Assembly: GCF_016811235.1 (NCBI RefSeq)
Contig: NZ_JAFBID010000021.1
Span: 20,042 to 84,041, forward strand
Source: Microvirga arabica
GTDB taxonomy: Bacteria; Pseudomonadota; Alphaproteobacteria; Rhizobiales; Beijerinckiaceae
DNA length: 64,000 nucleotides
Direction of reading: 5' to 3'
The notes below the pieces were generated by a model, which was not told where the DNA came from, did not search any database, and saw only the letters and a list, made by a program, of their open reading frames with translations. This document shows positions 1-7,499 of the stretch, piece by piece. Within the stretch, counting starts at the first letter, position 1; each line of letters begins with the position of its first letter. Position numbers and translations under genes: made by a program.

Positions 1-1
1 T

Positions 2-880
2 CATGAGGAGCCGAAGACCCGTGAGGATTGGGCGCGCCTCATGCAGCGCGTGGGCGTGAAGGGCATCCACATCGCCGAGCGAGACACCCAGCGCGCGGAG
101 AATCCCAAGCCCATGGGCGTCTTCGTGAACACCTGGTCCGTGGAGGGCTTCGTGTCCGAGGGCATGCAGCCGGCGGAGCTCGGCTGGGGCACGCACGAGA
201 CCTGGATGCCGGAGAACGGCCGCACGCACGACAAGGGCTGCGGCGCCGCGATCTACCTGCTCCAGCCCGGCGCCAACACCCGCGTGCGCTCCTGGTGCCC
301 CACGCCCGGCCCGCAATACGGCTTCCTGGTCACGCACAACGAGGCGATCTCGATTGCCGATTACTTCACCGTGCGCGAGGGCGATAAGGTGGCCTACCGG
401 CCGACCTGCCACTACGCCTACCATCCGTCGAACGACGCCGTGCTTTCCCTGCACGAGATGTTCGGCAATGCCGGCAAGGTGCAGGAGAAGCACCACATCC
501 TCACCGAGGACGAGATTCAGGACGGCATCGACGAACTCGGCGTGCTGCTCTACGGCCACGGCAAGAACGCCTACTGGTACGGTTCGCAGCTCTCCATCGA
601 GGAGACCCGCAAGCTCGCGCCCTACCAGAACGCCACTGGCCTCCAGGTGACCTCCGCGGTGCTCGCAGGCATGGTCTGGGCCCTGGAGAACCCGGAAGCC
701 GGCATCGTGGAGGCCGACGACATCGACTTCCGCCGCTGCCTTCAGGTGCAGACGCCCTATCTCGGCCCGGTTGTCGGCGTCTATACGGACTGGACGCCGC
801 TCGACGACCGCCCCGGCTTCTTCCCGGAGGACATCGACACCTCCGATCCGTGGCAGTTCCGGAACATTCTGGTGCGGTAA
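2..880 (+). CDS. hss: Homospermidine synthase, C-terminal part (cut by window start)
   Basis: The frame is open from the first bases of the window, so the gene begins upstream; about 292 residues are visible of a family usually near 480. The enzyme makes sym-homospermidine from putrescine (and spermidine) with NAD+, a typical polyamine route in rhizobia and relatives. The segment starting KGIHIAERDTQ and the later LYGHGKNAYWYGS and TPYLGPVVGVYTDWTPL stretches match what I recall of this family, which has a saccharopine dehydrogenase-like fold. The C-terminus is intact. The call rests on motif recognition; the NAD-binding N-terminal half is not in the window. Confidence 0.85.
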   Translation, partial: HEEPKTREDWARLMQRVGVKGIHIAERDTQRAENPKPMGVFVNTWSVEGFVSEGMQPAELGWGTHETWMPENGRTHDKGCGAAIYLLQPGANTRVRSWCPTPGPQYGFLVTHNEAISIADYFTVREGDKVAYRPTCHYAYHPSNDAVLSLHEMFGNAGKVQEKHHILTEDEIQDGIDELGVLLYGHGKNAYWYGSQLSIEETRKLAPYQNATGLQVTSAVLAGMVWALENPEAGIVEADDIDFRRCLQVQTPYLGPVVGVYTDWTPLDDRPGFFPEDIDTSDPWQFRNILVR

Positions 881-938
881 CGATCAACACCCCGGCCGGT
901 TCTCGGAGCCGGCCGGGATCGATACGGAACAGACCCGC

Positions 939-1277
939 ATGCCCCACTTCGACGAATTCTACGCCAGCAAGCTCCGCGGCGGACTTGGCGTCACGGATGC
1001 CGACAGCGTGCTCGACCTGCGCGGCGCCTCGCGGGAGAAGGCGGCTGCCTCGATCCAGGACATGCTGGAGCGCAGCCGCTTCGCGCAGGCCAAAGCGGTC
1101 GCCATACAGCTCGATCCGCCGCCGGAGGGCGGAGGCGAGACGCTGTTCCAGCCCGTCGGCAAGGCGCTGCTCGAGGCCAAGAAGCGCGGCTGGATCGACC
1201 GGCTGCAGACTCTCCCGGCGCAGGATGGCCTGGGCTTCTACGTGGTTCTGGCCGGAAAGCCGGAGCGCGAGGCCTGA
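939..1277 (+). CDS. Small Smr-like hypothetical protein
   Basis: A 112-residue cytosolic protein starting at the ATG at 939, 58 bases after the homospermidine synthase stop; longer readings overlap that gene and are less likely. Residues about 22-75 contain VLDLRGASREKAAASI followed by an alternating helix/strand region, which resembles the start of Smr-type domains (D-L-H/R-G then a helix). The resemblance is weak, so nuclease or nucleic-acid binding activity is only a guess. It may be co-transcribed with the polyamine gene. Its end overlaps the convergent DUF2937 gene by 40 bases. Confidence 0.6.
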   Translation: MPHFDEFYASKLRGGLGVTDADSVLDLRGASREKAAASIQDMLERSRFAQAKAVAIQLDPPPEGGGETLFQPVGKALLEAKKRGWIDRLQTLPAQDGLGFYVVLAGKPEREA

Positions 1278-1807
1278 ACCGATTTCTGCGGCCGGCGACG
1301 ACGCCGGAAGAGGCTGCGCAGGAAGCCCGAGAGCAGAAGCAGGCCGCCCCAGACGGCGATGAAGCCGGCGGCTGCCGAGAGAAGGCCCTCCTCGGTGACC
1401 GGCACGGCCGGCTCGAAGTCGCGGGAGACCGCCTCCAAAATGTCCGTGTCGCCGTCGCGGACCATGAGGGCGATGCGGGAGAAGGAGCCGGCCTCCATCA
1501 TGGCGGCACGATGGGCCTCGAGGCGCCCCAGGCGCTCCACATTGGCCTCCATGGCCGCGCCCTGGCGGCTGACGAAATCGTCCGTATTAGAGCGCAGGCG
1601 CGCAATGGCGCTCTCGCGCGTCTCCCCGCTCACTTGAGCATCCCTGTCGAAGCGTCCGATCACCTGTCGCAGCTCGTCGACCGCGCCGCCGAGTCGCTGG
1701 CGGTATTGCTGCGCGAACTCAGGCCCCTGCGAGGCGACCACGCCGCCCGACAGCCCTAATCCGAATGCGACGATACGAACGATCCGGGACACACCTGACC
1801 TCCTCAA
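1238..1807 (-). CDS. DUF2937 family membrane protein
   Basis: A 189-residue protein with an N-terminal hydrophobic segment (about 8-27) containing GLGLSGGVVASQGPEFAQQY, a helical, probably extracytoplasmic middle section (30-130) and a second hydrophobic segment (about 142-163) followed by a basic RRRRR tail. This layout and the start GPEFAQQYRQRLGGA are typical of DUF2937 proteins, whose function is unknown. The start overlaps the end of the upstream small gene by 4 bases, suggesting an operon on this strand with the WD40 gene. The C-terminus overlaps the convergent Smr-like gene. Confidence 0.75.
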   Translation of the reverse strand: MRRSGVSRIVRIVAFGLGLSGGVVASQGPEFAQQYRQRLGGAVDELRQVIGRFDRDAQVSGETRESAIARLRSNTDDFVSRQGAAMEANVERLGRLEAHRAAMMEAGSFSRIALMVRDGDTDILEAVSRDFEPAVPVTEEGLLSAAAGFIAVWGGLLLLSGFLRSLFRRRRRPQKSVQASRSGFPARTT

Positions 1808-2094
1808 CCGTCAAGAGCGGCGAGGATATCCTGTTCCAAGACCTCGTCGAGAGGCTTGGGGACCTTGAGCGCCCGTGTCTTCTGCCCCGGCTCCATCACG
1901 AGGATGACCGTTTCGAGGCCGGGGCAGCCAGGGTCGTTGCAGGCGATCTCGTTCACTGCGAAAGCCGTCTCCGGCGAGGCCTGAAGGGCCGAGCGGGCGA
2001 GCTCCTTCACGCGATCAACCGCCTGCTTGTCGGGCTTGGGCAGACCGAAAGTCCCCCGCATGAAGGCACCGAAGAGAGCCACCGGCGACCTCAT
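1804..2094 (-). CDS. Small conserved protein with CNDPxCPG motif
   Basis: A 96-residue protein. The ATG at 2094 was chosen because it forms an ATGA overlap with the stop of the WD40 gene, a sign of translational coupling; a start 39 bases further upstream would sit inside that gene. It carries EIACNDPGCPGLETVILVM, a Cys-x4-Cys motif conserved in small alphaproteobacterial proteins often found beside WD40 and CobW genes. I do not know its biochemical role. The cysteine pair and the nearby zinc genes suggest metal binding, which is inference only. Confidence 0.7.
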   Translation of the reverse strand: MRSPVALFGAFMRGTFGLPKPDKQAVDRVKELARSALQASPETAFAVNEIACNDPGCPGLETVILVMEPGQKTRALKVPKPLDEVLEQDILAALDG

Positions 2095-3098
2095 GCGGGC
2101 AGGGTCAGGACGCCGGCCTGGCCGTCCTCGCATCCGAAGGCGAGGCGCTTGCCGGGCTTATCCCAGGCCATCGCCGTGATGCCGCTGTCCTTGACGGCGG
2201 GGCGCACCAGAAGCTCGGAGGCGTCGGTGAGACGGATGAGCAGGATGCAGCCGTCCTCGTAGCCGACGGCCAGAACATAGGTGTTGGGATGGAAAGCTAC
2301 CCGGCTGACCTTGGCATGCCTGACGCCGCATTCCCGCGGGGCCTTGCCCATAGGGCCTTCCTTCGACTCGAAGGGCCAGATGATGGCGGCTTCCGCGCCT
2401 GACGTGGCGAGCCACTTTCCGTCGCCGGACCAGGCGAAGGAGCGCGTCTTCGACGGGTAGCCGCTCATGCGCATGTGCCCCTTGTCGGGGATGAGCCGCC
2501 AGCCGTGGAGCGCGTTCTCCTGCATGGAGGTCACCACGAAACGGGCATCCGGCGACCAGGTGACGTCGATGTGGGAACCCTTCCATTCGAGCCCCTCGGG
2601 CTTGGCCTCCACGTTGGGAAACCACAGGGTGGCTCCGTTGTAATGCGAGATCGCCAGGCGGTAGCCCTTGGGCGCGAAGGCAAGGCCGCGGGCCGTCGAG
2701 GGAACCTCGAGAATCTTCTCCCGTCCCTTGTCGTCGCGGGCGATGACCTTCTTGCCCACCCCATAGGCGAAGGCGCCGCCCGCATTGACGGCAAGCGCGT
2801 CGATCCAGGCACCCTTGCTTTCCGCCAGGGTCTTGGTGGAGCCGTCAGCCCCTGTGACGGCCACGCGGCCATCGTCGCCACCTGTGACGAAGCGCTCGCC
2901 GTCGCAGGCTCCCACCAGAACCCCCGCATCCGGATGGGCCTCCACGCGGTGAGTCTCGCCGTCTTTTGCCAGCACGACTCCGCCGTCGCCGAGGCCGAAG
3001 GCCACCGTGCCCTTGAGCCAGCCGATGGCCGTCACATGGGCTCCCGCATCCACGGGTGTCACGCTTTGAGTCAGAGATGGAGCGGCGCCTGCAGTCAT
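2091..3098 (-). CDS. WD40 repeat protein
   Basis: A 335-residue protein with no signal peptide. Repeated beta-blade units appear along the chain, for example ITAMAWDKPGKRLAFGCEDG, FAWSGDGKWLATSGAEAAIIWPF and VAFHPNTYVLAVGYEDGCILLIRL, as expected of a seven-bladed propeller. Such proteins are usually binding scaffolds rather than enzymes. It is coupled to the CNDPxCPG protein and lies next to the CobW gene and the znu operon on the same strand. In related genomes WD40 and CobW genes are, as I recall, often neighbours, which hints at a link to metal homeostasis. Confidence 0.85.
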   Translation of the reverse strand: MTAGAAPSLTQSVTPVDAGAHVTAIGWLKGTVAFGLGDGGVVLAKDGETHRVEAHPDAGVLVGACDGERFVTGGDDGRVAVTGADGSTKTLAESKGAWIDALAVNAGGAFAYGVGKKVIARDDKGREKILEVPSTARGLAFAPKGYRLAISHYNGATLWFPNVEAKPEGLEWKGSHIDVTWSPDARFVVTSMQENALHGWRLIPDKGHMRMSGYPSKTRSFAWSGDGKWLATSGAEAAIIWPFESKEGPMGKAPRECGVRHAKVSRVAFHPNTYVLAVGYEDGCILLIRLTDASELLVRPAVKDSGITAMAWDKPGKRLAFGCEDGQAGVLTLPA

Positions 3099-3255
3099 CG
3101 CACAATTCCTTCAGATGGGCTGCCCATAGCACAAAACCGCAAGGCGGGGGCAAGTCGTGGCATTGGGGTACGGTCCGGCAGATGTCCGGATGGATTAAGA
3201 CCGATGCGTCTTAGACCTGACGGGACGCCAGACCCATGATGCGCGTTCTCGAATC

Positions 3256-3507
3256 ATGAGCGACATTATGCGGATCCTGCCTCTGATCACCCTTGCCATC
3301 GCGATTGCCATGCCCGTGGGCCTTGCCGCCCAGGAGCAGCGCGGCGCCACATCGACGAGGGAGGTTCTGAAAGCCGCCTGCGAGAGGGATGCCCGCCTGA
3401 TCTACAGGACCGGCGGCAAGACCCTCCCGGAGGTCCGCGAGCAGATGATCGCTGCCCGCAGAACCTATGTCAGGGATTGCCTGGCGAAAGGGGCTGCTGC
3501 CGGCTGA
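3256..3507 (+). CDS. Small secreted hypothetical protein
   Basis: An 83-residue protein with an apparent signal peptide: MRILPL followed by a hydrophobic stretch and a likely cleavage near GLAAQ (about residue 24-26). The mature part is charged and helical and has only two cysteines, in AACERD and VRDCLA, which could form one disulfide in the periplasm. The start may be the ATG at 3256 or the second ATG at 3268, which gives a more standard signal peptide. No family was recognised. It stands alone between divergent and convergent neighbours. Confidence 0.6.
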   Translation: MSDIMRILPLITLAIAIAMPVGLAAQEQRGATSTREVLKAACERDARLIYRTGGKTLPEVREQMIAARRTYVRDCLAKGAAAG

Positions 3508-3539
3508 GCCGCAGCCCTCTTCAACCTATTCCGATCCTG

Positions 3540-4517
3540 TTACGCCGCGCAGGCCAGAAACCCTTCGCGGATCGCCTTCTCGTTCAGGTCGCGGCCGATG
3601 AACACGACCTTGGAGGTGTGCTTCTCGCCCGGCTTCCACTCGCCCTGCACGTCGCCGTCCAGGATCATGTGGATGCCCTGAAACACGAAGCGCTTCGGCT
3701 CGTTCGGGAAGGCGACAATGCCCTTGCAACGCAGGATGTTCGGCCCCTCGACCTGGGTCAGGTTCGAGATCCACGGCATGAACTTCTCGGGATCGACCTC
3801 GCCGTCGTGGTGCACGGCGACGGACTGCATCTCCTCGTCGTGATGATGGTGATGGCCTTCCTCCAGGAAGTTCGGCTCCAGCTCGATGATGCGGTCGAGA
3901 TCAAAGGCCTTGCGGTCGAGCACCTCGGAGATGGGAATCGCCGCGTTCTGCGTGCGGTGGACCTTGGCGTAAGGATTGATGGCGCGGATGCGCGCCTCGA
4001 CCTCGTTCAGTTCCTGCTCGTTCACGAGATCGATCTTGTTGAGGATGATCACGTCCGCGAAGGCGATCTGGTTCTTGGCCTCGGGCGCATCCTTGAGCCG
4101 GTCGGAGAGCCACTTGGCATCGGCCACCGTCACCACTGCGTCGAGGCGGGCGGTGTCGGAAACGTCCTGGTCCATGAAGAAGGTCTGAGCCACGGGGGCC
4201 GGATCGGCGAGGCCTGTGGTTTCGACGATGATGGCGTCGAACTTGCCTTTGCGCTTCATCAGCCCGTCGAGGATGCGGATCAGGTCGCCGCGCACGGTGC
4301 AGCAGATGCAGCCGTTGTTCATCTCGAACACTTCCTCGTCGGCGCCGACGACGAGCTCGTTGTCGATGCCGATTTCGCCGAATTCGTTGACGATCACGGC
4401 ATATTTCTTGCCATGCTGCTCGGTGAGGATGCGGTTGAGGAGGGTGGTCTTGCCGGCGCCGAGATAGCCTGTGAGGACGGTGACGGGAATTTTGTCGGTC
4501 ATCGCGTTCATCCGCAA
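3540..4517 (-). CDS. CobW-family GTPase, probable zinc metallochaperone
   Basis: A 325-residue G3E GTPase. The Walker A region [16 protein letters not shown] is near residue 16, the CxCC metal motif is in [12 protein letters not shown] near 70, the base-recognition NKID is near 160, and a His-rich loop (HHHHHDEE) near 225 precedes a CobW C-terminal domain. The CxCC form is typical of zinc-handling COG0523 proteins rather than CobW of cobalamin synthesis. It lies downstream of znuCBA on the same strand, separated by a palindromic repeat, which supports a role in delivering zinc. The ATG at 4502 (MTDKIPV) is an alternative start. Confidence 0.9.
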   Translation of the reverse strand: MRMNAMTDKIPVTVLTGYLGAGKTTLLNRILTEQHGKKYAVIVNEFGEIGIDNELVVGADEEVFEMNNGCICCTVRGDLIRILDGLMKRKGKFDAIIVETTGLADPAPVAQTFFMDQDVSDTARLDAVVTVADAKWLSDRLKDAPEAKNQIAFADVIILNKIDLVNEQELNEVEARIRAINPYAKVHRTQNAAIPISEVLDRKAFDLDRIIELEPNFLEEGHHHHHDEEMQSVAVHHDGEVDPEKFMPWISNLTQVEGPNILRCKGIVAFPNEPKRFVFQGIHMILDGDVQGEWKPGEKHTSKVVFIGRDLNEKAIREGFLACAA

Positions 4518-4524
4518 CGTTCAT

Positions 4525-4648
4525 CCTCCCCTTGAGGGGGAGGATCGGCCGAACAGGCCGAGGTGGGGTGGTGGCGCAAACATCGGGAGGTCGAGTTTCC
4601 ACCCCACCCCGCTCGCGATGCTCGCGACCCTCCCCCTCAAGGGGAGGG
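4525..4648. repeat. Long imperfect inverted repeat between znuA and the CobW gene
   Basis: About 124 bases lie between nested complementary arms: CCTCCCCTTGAGGGGGAGG at the left and a C-rich/AAGGGGAGGG arm at the right, with inner GGTGGGGTGG and CCACCCCACCCC arms. It could fold into a long hairpin. It fills the gap between znuA and the downstream GTPase gene, so it may act as an mRNA stabiliser, an attenuator or simply a REP-like repeat. No transposase is attached. Confidence 0.75.
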
Positions 4649-4656
4649 TAGAAAAG

Positions 4657-5586
4657 TCAGCTCGACAAAGCCGCGCTGAAGGCTCTTATATTGTGTCTCA
4701 TCATGTCAATGTAAGTGCCGGCGGGGCCGCCTGCCTCGGACAGAGCGTCGGAATAGACCTGCGACCCGACTTTCGCGCCGGTCTCCTTGGCGATGCGCTC
4801 CATGAGGCGGGCGTCGGAGACGTTCTCCACGAAAACGGCGGCAATCTTCTCGCGCTTGATCTGCTGGATGATCCGGGCCACGTCCTTGGCCGAGGCCTCG
4901 GACTCAGTGGAGACGCCCTGGGGCGACACGAAGTCGATGCCGTAAGCGGTCTCGAAGTAGCGGAAGGCATCGTGGGAGGTGATGATCCTGCGGCGCTCAG
5001 CGGGAATGCTTGCCACCAGGTTCTTTACCTCCGCTTCCACCTTATCGAGTTGCTTGAGATAGGCGCTCGCATTGGCCTCGTAGGTGTCCTTGCCCGCTGC
5101 ATCGGCGGCGATCAGCGCATCCCGGATATTGGCCACATAGATCTTGGCATTGCCGATGCTCTGCCAGGCATGCGGATCGGAGCCGCCGTGATCGTGATGG
5201 TGGCCATGCCCGTGGCCGCTCTCCTCGCCCTTCAGCGGCGTCACGCCCCTGGCGGCCTCGATTCGAGCGGCCTTGGTGCCGGATGATTTCACGAGACGAT
5301 CGATCCAGCCTTCGAACTTGAGGCCGTTGGTGAAGACGATCTTTGCTTCCGTCAGGCGGCGTCCATCCGCCGGCGTCGGCGAATACACATGGGCGTCGCC
5401 GTTGGGGCCGACGAGAGTCACCACTTCGATGCGCTCGCCGCCCACATTGCGCACCATGTCGCCGAGGATCGAGAAGGTGGCCACGACCTTCAGCTTTTCG
5501 GCCGTCTGAGCGGCTGCCGGAAGCGAGGACGCGGCAAGGGTGAGGCATCCTGCCAGCCAGGATACGGCAGATCTTCTCGTCAGCAT
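4657..5586 (-). CDS. znuA: Zinc ABC transporter substrate-binding protein
   Basis: A 309-residue periplasmic protein. The start at 5586 gives a clean signal peptide (MLTRRSAVSWLAG to PAAAQT, cleavage near residue 27); a longer open frame upstream runs into the permease gene and was rejected. It belongs to the cluster A-I metal-binding proteins: a His-rich loop HGHGHHHDHGG near residue 130 is followed by DPHAW, and further ligands are expected at the TSHDAF and late Asp sites. It captures Zn2+ for the ZnuB/ZnuC importer encoded just upstream, with 20 bases between it and znuB. Manganese specificity is possible but less likely given the His-rich loop and neighbours. Confidence 0.93.
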   Translation of the reverse strand: MLTRRSAVSWLAGCLTLAASSLPAAAQTAEKLKVVATFSILGDMVRNVGGERIEVVTLVGPNGDAHVYSPTPADGRRLTEAKIVFTNGLKFEGWIDRLVKSSGTKAARIEAARGVTPLKGEESGHGHGHHHDHGGSDPHAWQSIGNAKIYVANIRDALIAADAAGKDTYEANASAYLKQLDKVEAEVKNLVASIPAERRRIITSHDAFRYFETAYGIDFVSPQGVSTESEASAKDVARIIQQIKREKIAAVFVENVSDARLMERIAKETGAKVGSQVYSDALSEAGGPAGTYIDMMRHNIRAFSAALSS

Positions 5587-5606
5587 GGTTCGATCCTTTT
5601 GAGAGG

Positions 5607-6473
5607 TCAGGCTTCCAGATGCCGGCCGGGCCAGGCGAGCCACAGCAGGCCGCCCTCGCGGCCGAGCACGAGGGAAACGACGTAGATGGCGCCGGCCGAG
5701 AGGATGATCGCCGGGCCTGCGGGCAGTTCCGCATGAAAGGAGAGCAGCAGGCCGCTGAACCCTGAGACGATGCCGACCGCGATGGAAACGAGCATCATCA
5801 TGGTGATGTCGCTGCTCCAGAATCGGGAGGCGGCGGCCGGCAGCATCATCATGCCAACAGCCAGCAGGGTTCCGAGGGCATGGAAGCCGCCCACCAGATT
5901 CATCACGACGAGCCCTAAGAAGATCAGGTGCGTGGGCGTTCCGGCCCGGCTCACCGAGCGCAGGAAGACCGGGTCCACGCATTCGAGCACAAGCGGGCGG
6001 TAGAGCACCGCCAGCGCCAGCACGGTGGCGGTCGAGATGGAGGCGAGCAGCAGGAGCGTGCTGTCGTCGAGCGCCAGAACCGTGCCGAAGAGCACATGCA
6101 AGAGATCCACATTCGAGCCGCGCAGGGACACGATGGTGACGCCGAGCGCCAGGGATAGGAGATAGAAGGCGGCCAGCGACGCGTCTTCCTTGAGCGCTGT
6201 GAAGCGCGAGACGAGGCCCGCCGCGACGGCGACGATTACGCCGGCGAACAAGCCGCCGATAGTCATGGCCGGCAGGGAGAGACCGGCGAGCAGATAGCCG
6301 ACGGCGGCGCCCGGCAGGATGGCGTGGGCCATGGCGTCGCCGGTAAGGCTCATGCGCCGCAGCATCAGGAAGACGCCGACCGGGCCACCGCCCAGGGCAA
6401 TGGCGATCACGCCCACGAGGGCGCGCTGCATGAATTCGAATTCGGCGAAGGGCGCGTAGAACAGGTCGAGCAT
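5607..6473 (-). CDS. znuB: Zinc ABC transporter permease
   Basis: A 288-residue polytopic inner-membrane protein of the ABC-3 family, with about eight hydrophobic segments and the characteristic early stretch RRMSLTGDAMAHAILPGAAVGYL. It forms the Zn2+ channel that works with ZnuC and ZnuA. The ATG at 6473 (MLDLFYAPF) was chosen because it lies 13 bases after the znuC stop and matches the usual N-terminus; an upstream ATG at 6518 would overlap znuC by 32 bases. Middle gene of the znuCBA operon. Confidence 0.93.
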   Translation of the reverse strand: MLDLFYAPFAEFEFMQRALVGVIAIALGGGPVGVFLMLRRMSLTGDAMAHAILPGAAVGYLLAGLSLPAMTIGGLFAGVIVAVAAGLVSRFTALKEDASLAAFYLLSLALGVTIVSLRGSNVDLLHVLFGTVLALDDSTLLLLASISTATVLALAVLYRPLVLECVDPVFLRSVSRAGTPTHLIFLGLVVMNLVGGFHALGTLLAVGMMMLPAAASRFWSSDITMMMLVSIAVGIVSGFSGLLLSFHAELPAGPAIILSAGAIYVVSLVLGREGGLLWLAWPGRHLEA

Positions 6474-6486
6474 GGGGCGGACGGCC

Positions 6487-7236
6487 TTATGCGGCGCTGC
6501 GGTGGCACACATCCGCATGGGGATCGTGCGCCTCGACCATGCGCCGGGCCTTCAGCAGGTTCTCCGGGCTCAGGACCTCGCCGGTCTCGCCCCAGGCCAC
6601 TGGCTCGCGGGCGATGAGCAGGGTATGCGGGAAGGTCCGCCGGACCATGTCGAGATCGTGCAGCACGGCCACGACCGTACGGGACTCGTCATGCCAGCGG
6701 CGGACAAGGTCGAGCAGGTCGGCCGTGGTCTTGGCGTCGATGGCGGTGAAGGGCTCGTCCAGCAGGATCACGGGGGCATCCTGCAGGAGGAGGCGCGCGA
6801 AGAGCGCCCGCTGCATCTGGCCGCCCGACAGGGTGGAGATGGGACGGCGCTCGAAGCCGATCAGGCCCACGGCCGACAGCGCCTCTTCAATCCTGGTGCG
6901 GTCGCGGCGTGCGATGCCGCCGAACAGGCCGGAGCGGGTCCAGAGGCCCATGGCCACAAGGTCGTAGACTGAGAGCGGGAACGATCGGTCGATCTCGGCC
7001 GCCTGCGGCAGGTAGGCGATGCCTGAAGCAGGGCCTTTGAGACGGATATGCCCATCAAGGGGTTTGAGCGTCCCAACGATCCCCTTGAGCAGGGTGGACT
7101 TGCCGGCCCCGTTGGGCCCGACCACGGCCATGAGGCTGCCGGCCGGGATCTCCCCGTCGAGGTGATGCACGGCGGGCCTGCGGCCATAGCCGAGGGTCAC
7201 TTCATCGAACCGGATGACGGTGGATGCTAAAGCCAT
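6487..7236 (-). CDS. znuC: Zinc ABC transporter ATP-binding protein
   Basis: A 249-residue ABC ATPase. Walker A GPNGAGKST lies near residue 41, the signature LSGGQMQRA near 138, Walker B VILLDEP near 158 and the switch His in AVLHDLDMV near 193. It powers Zn2+ import through ZnuB. The C-terminus HDPHADVCH is His/Cys containing. The start is 3 bases downstream of the stop of a His-rich small gene, so the two are surely co-transcribed. Confidence 0.93.
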   Translation of the reverse strand: MALASTVIRFDEVTLGYGRRPAVHHLDGEIPAGSLMAVVGPNGAGKSTLLKGIVGTLKPLDGHIRLKGPASGIAYLPQAAEIDRSFPLSVYDLVAMGLWTRSGLFGGIARRDRTRIEEALSAVGLIGFERRPISTLSGGQMQRALFARLLLQDAPVILLDEPFTAIDAKTTADLLDLVRRWHDESRTVVAVLHDLDMVRRTFPHTLLIAREPVAWGETGEVLSPENLLKARRMVEAHDPHADVCHRSAA

Positions 7237-7239
7237 GCG

Positions 7240-7407
7240 TTACCCCATCACGCCGAGAACCATCAGCCATAACCCCGCCAGCACGACGGCCGTTCCGGCC
7301 AGGCGCTGCCCGACCGAGAGGCGCAGGAGCGAGAAGGTCGGAGCAGAAGCAACCGCCCGATGCGCGTGGGCATGCATGTGGCTGTGATGGTGATGGCCAT
7401 GTGACAT
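7240..7407 (-). CDS. His-rich 55-residue membrane peptide leading the znuCBA operon
   Basis: A small gene of 56 codons with nine histidines in the first 16 residues (MSHGHHHHSHMHAHAH), then a short linker and one hydrophobic segment (about residues 36-54, LAGTAVVLAGLWLMVLGVMG). A strong ribosome site GGAGG lies 3-7 bases before the ATG. The stop is 3 bases from the znuC start, so it is the first gene of the zinc operon and lies directly behind a candidate Zur palindrome. I know no named family. The most likely role is zinc binding at the membrane, a partner of the importer, or a translated leader that senses zinc; all of these are inference. A longer frame in another reading phase overlaps it but has no ribosome site. 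Confidence 0.75.
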   Translation of the reverse strand: MSHGHHHHSHMHAHAHRAVASAPTFSLLRLSVGQRLAGTAVVLAGLWLMVLGVMG

Positions 7408-7447
7408 GGCCTCCTACATAAACCCATCCTGCGCCGATTTCCAGGGC

Positions 7448-7465
7448 CGTATAGTATTTTATACG
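7448..7465 (-). promoter_or_regulatory. Candidate Zur operator upstream of the znu operon
   Basis: A perfect 6-6-6 inverted repeat, CGTATAGTATTTTATACG, 41 bases upstream of the His-rich peptide start. On the coding strand it contains TATAAAAT, which could serve as the -10 element, so a bound repressor would block transcription. AT-rich palindromes of this kind are typical Zur (or Fur-family) sites ahead of znu genes. Zur itself is not encoded in the window. Confidence 0.6.
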
Positions 7466-7467
7466 CC

Positions 7468-7493
7468 CCCTTCAACAATATGGTTTTGAAGGG
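7468..7493 (-). terminator. Hairpin just downstream of opgD
   Basis: Perfect 8-base arms CCCTTCAA and TTGAAGGG with a 10-base loop, 7 bases past the opgD stop. There is no clear U tract on the minus strand, so termination would be weak or it may instead be part of the znu promoter region. Confidence 0.4.
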
Positions 7494-7499
7494 TTAATA

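Noticed and set aside
5587..5982. N-terminal extension of znuA
   Set aside because: It overlaps the znuB gene and hides the signal peptide that begins at 5586.
7263..7478. 71-codon frame overlapping the His-rich peptide gene
   Set aside because: It is in another phase, lacks a ribosome site and would start within the palindrome region; the 55-residue frame with GGAGG and tight znuC spacing is far better.
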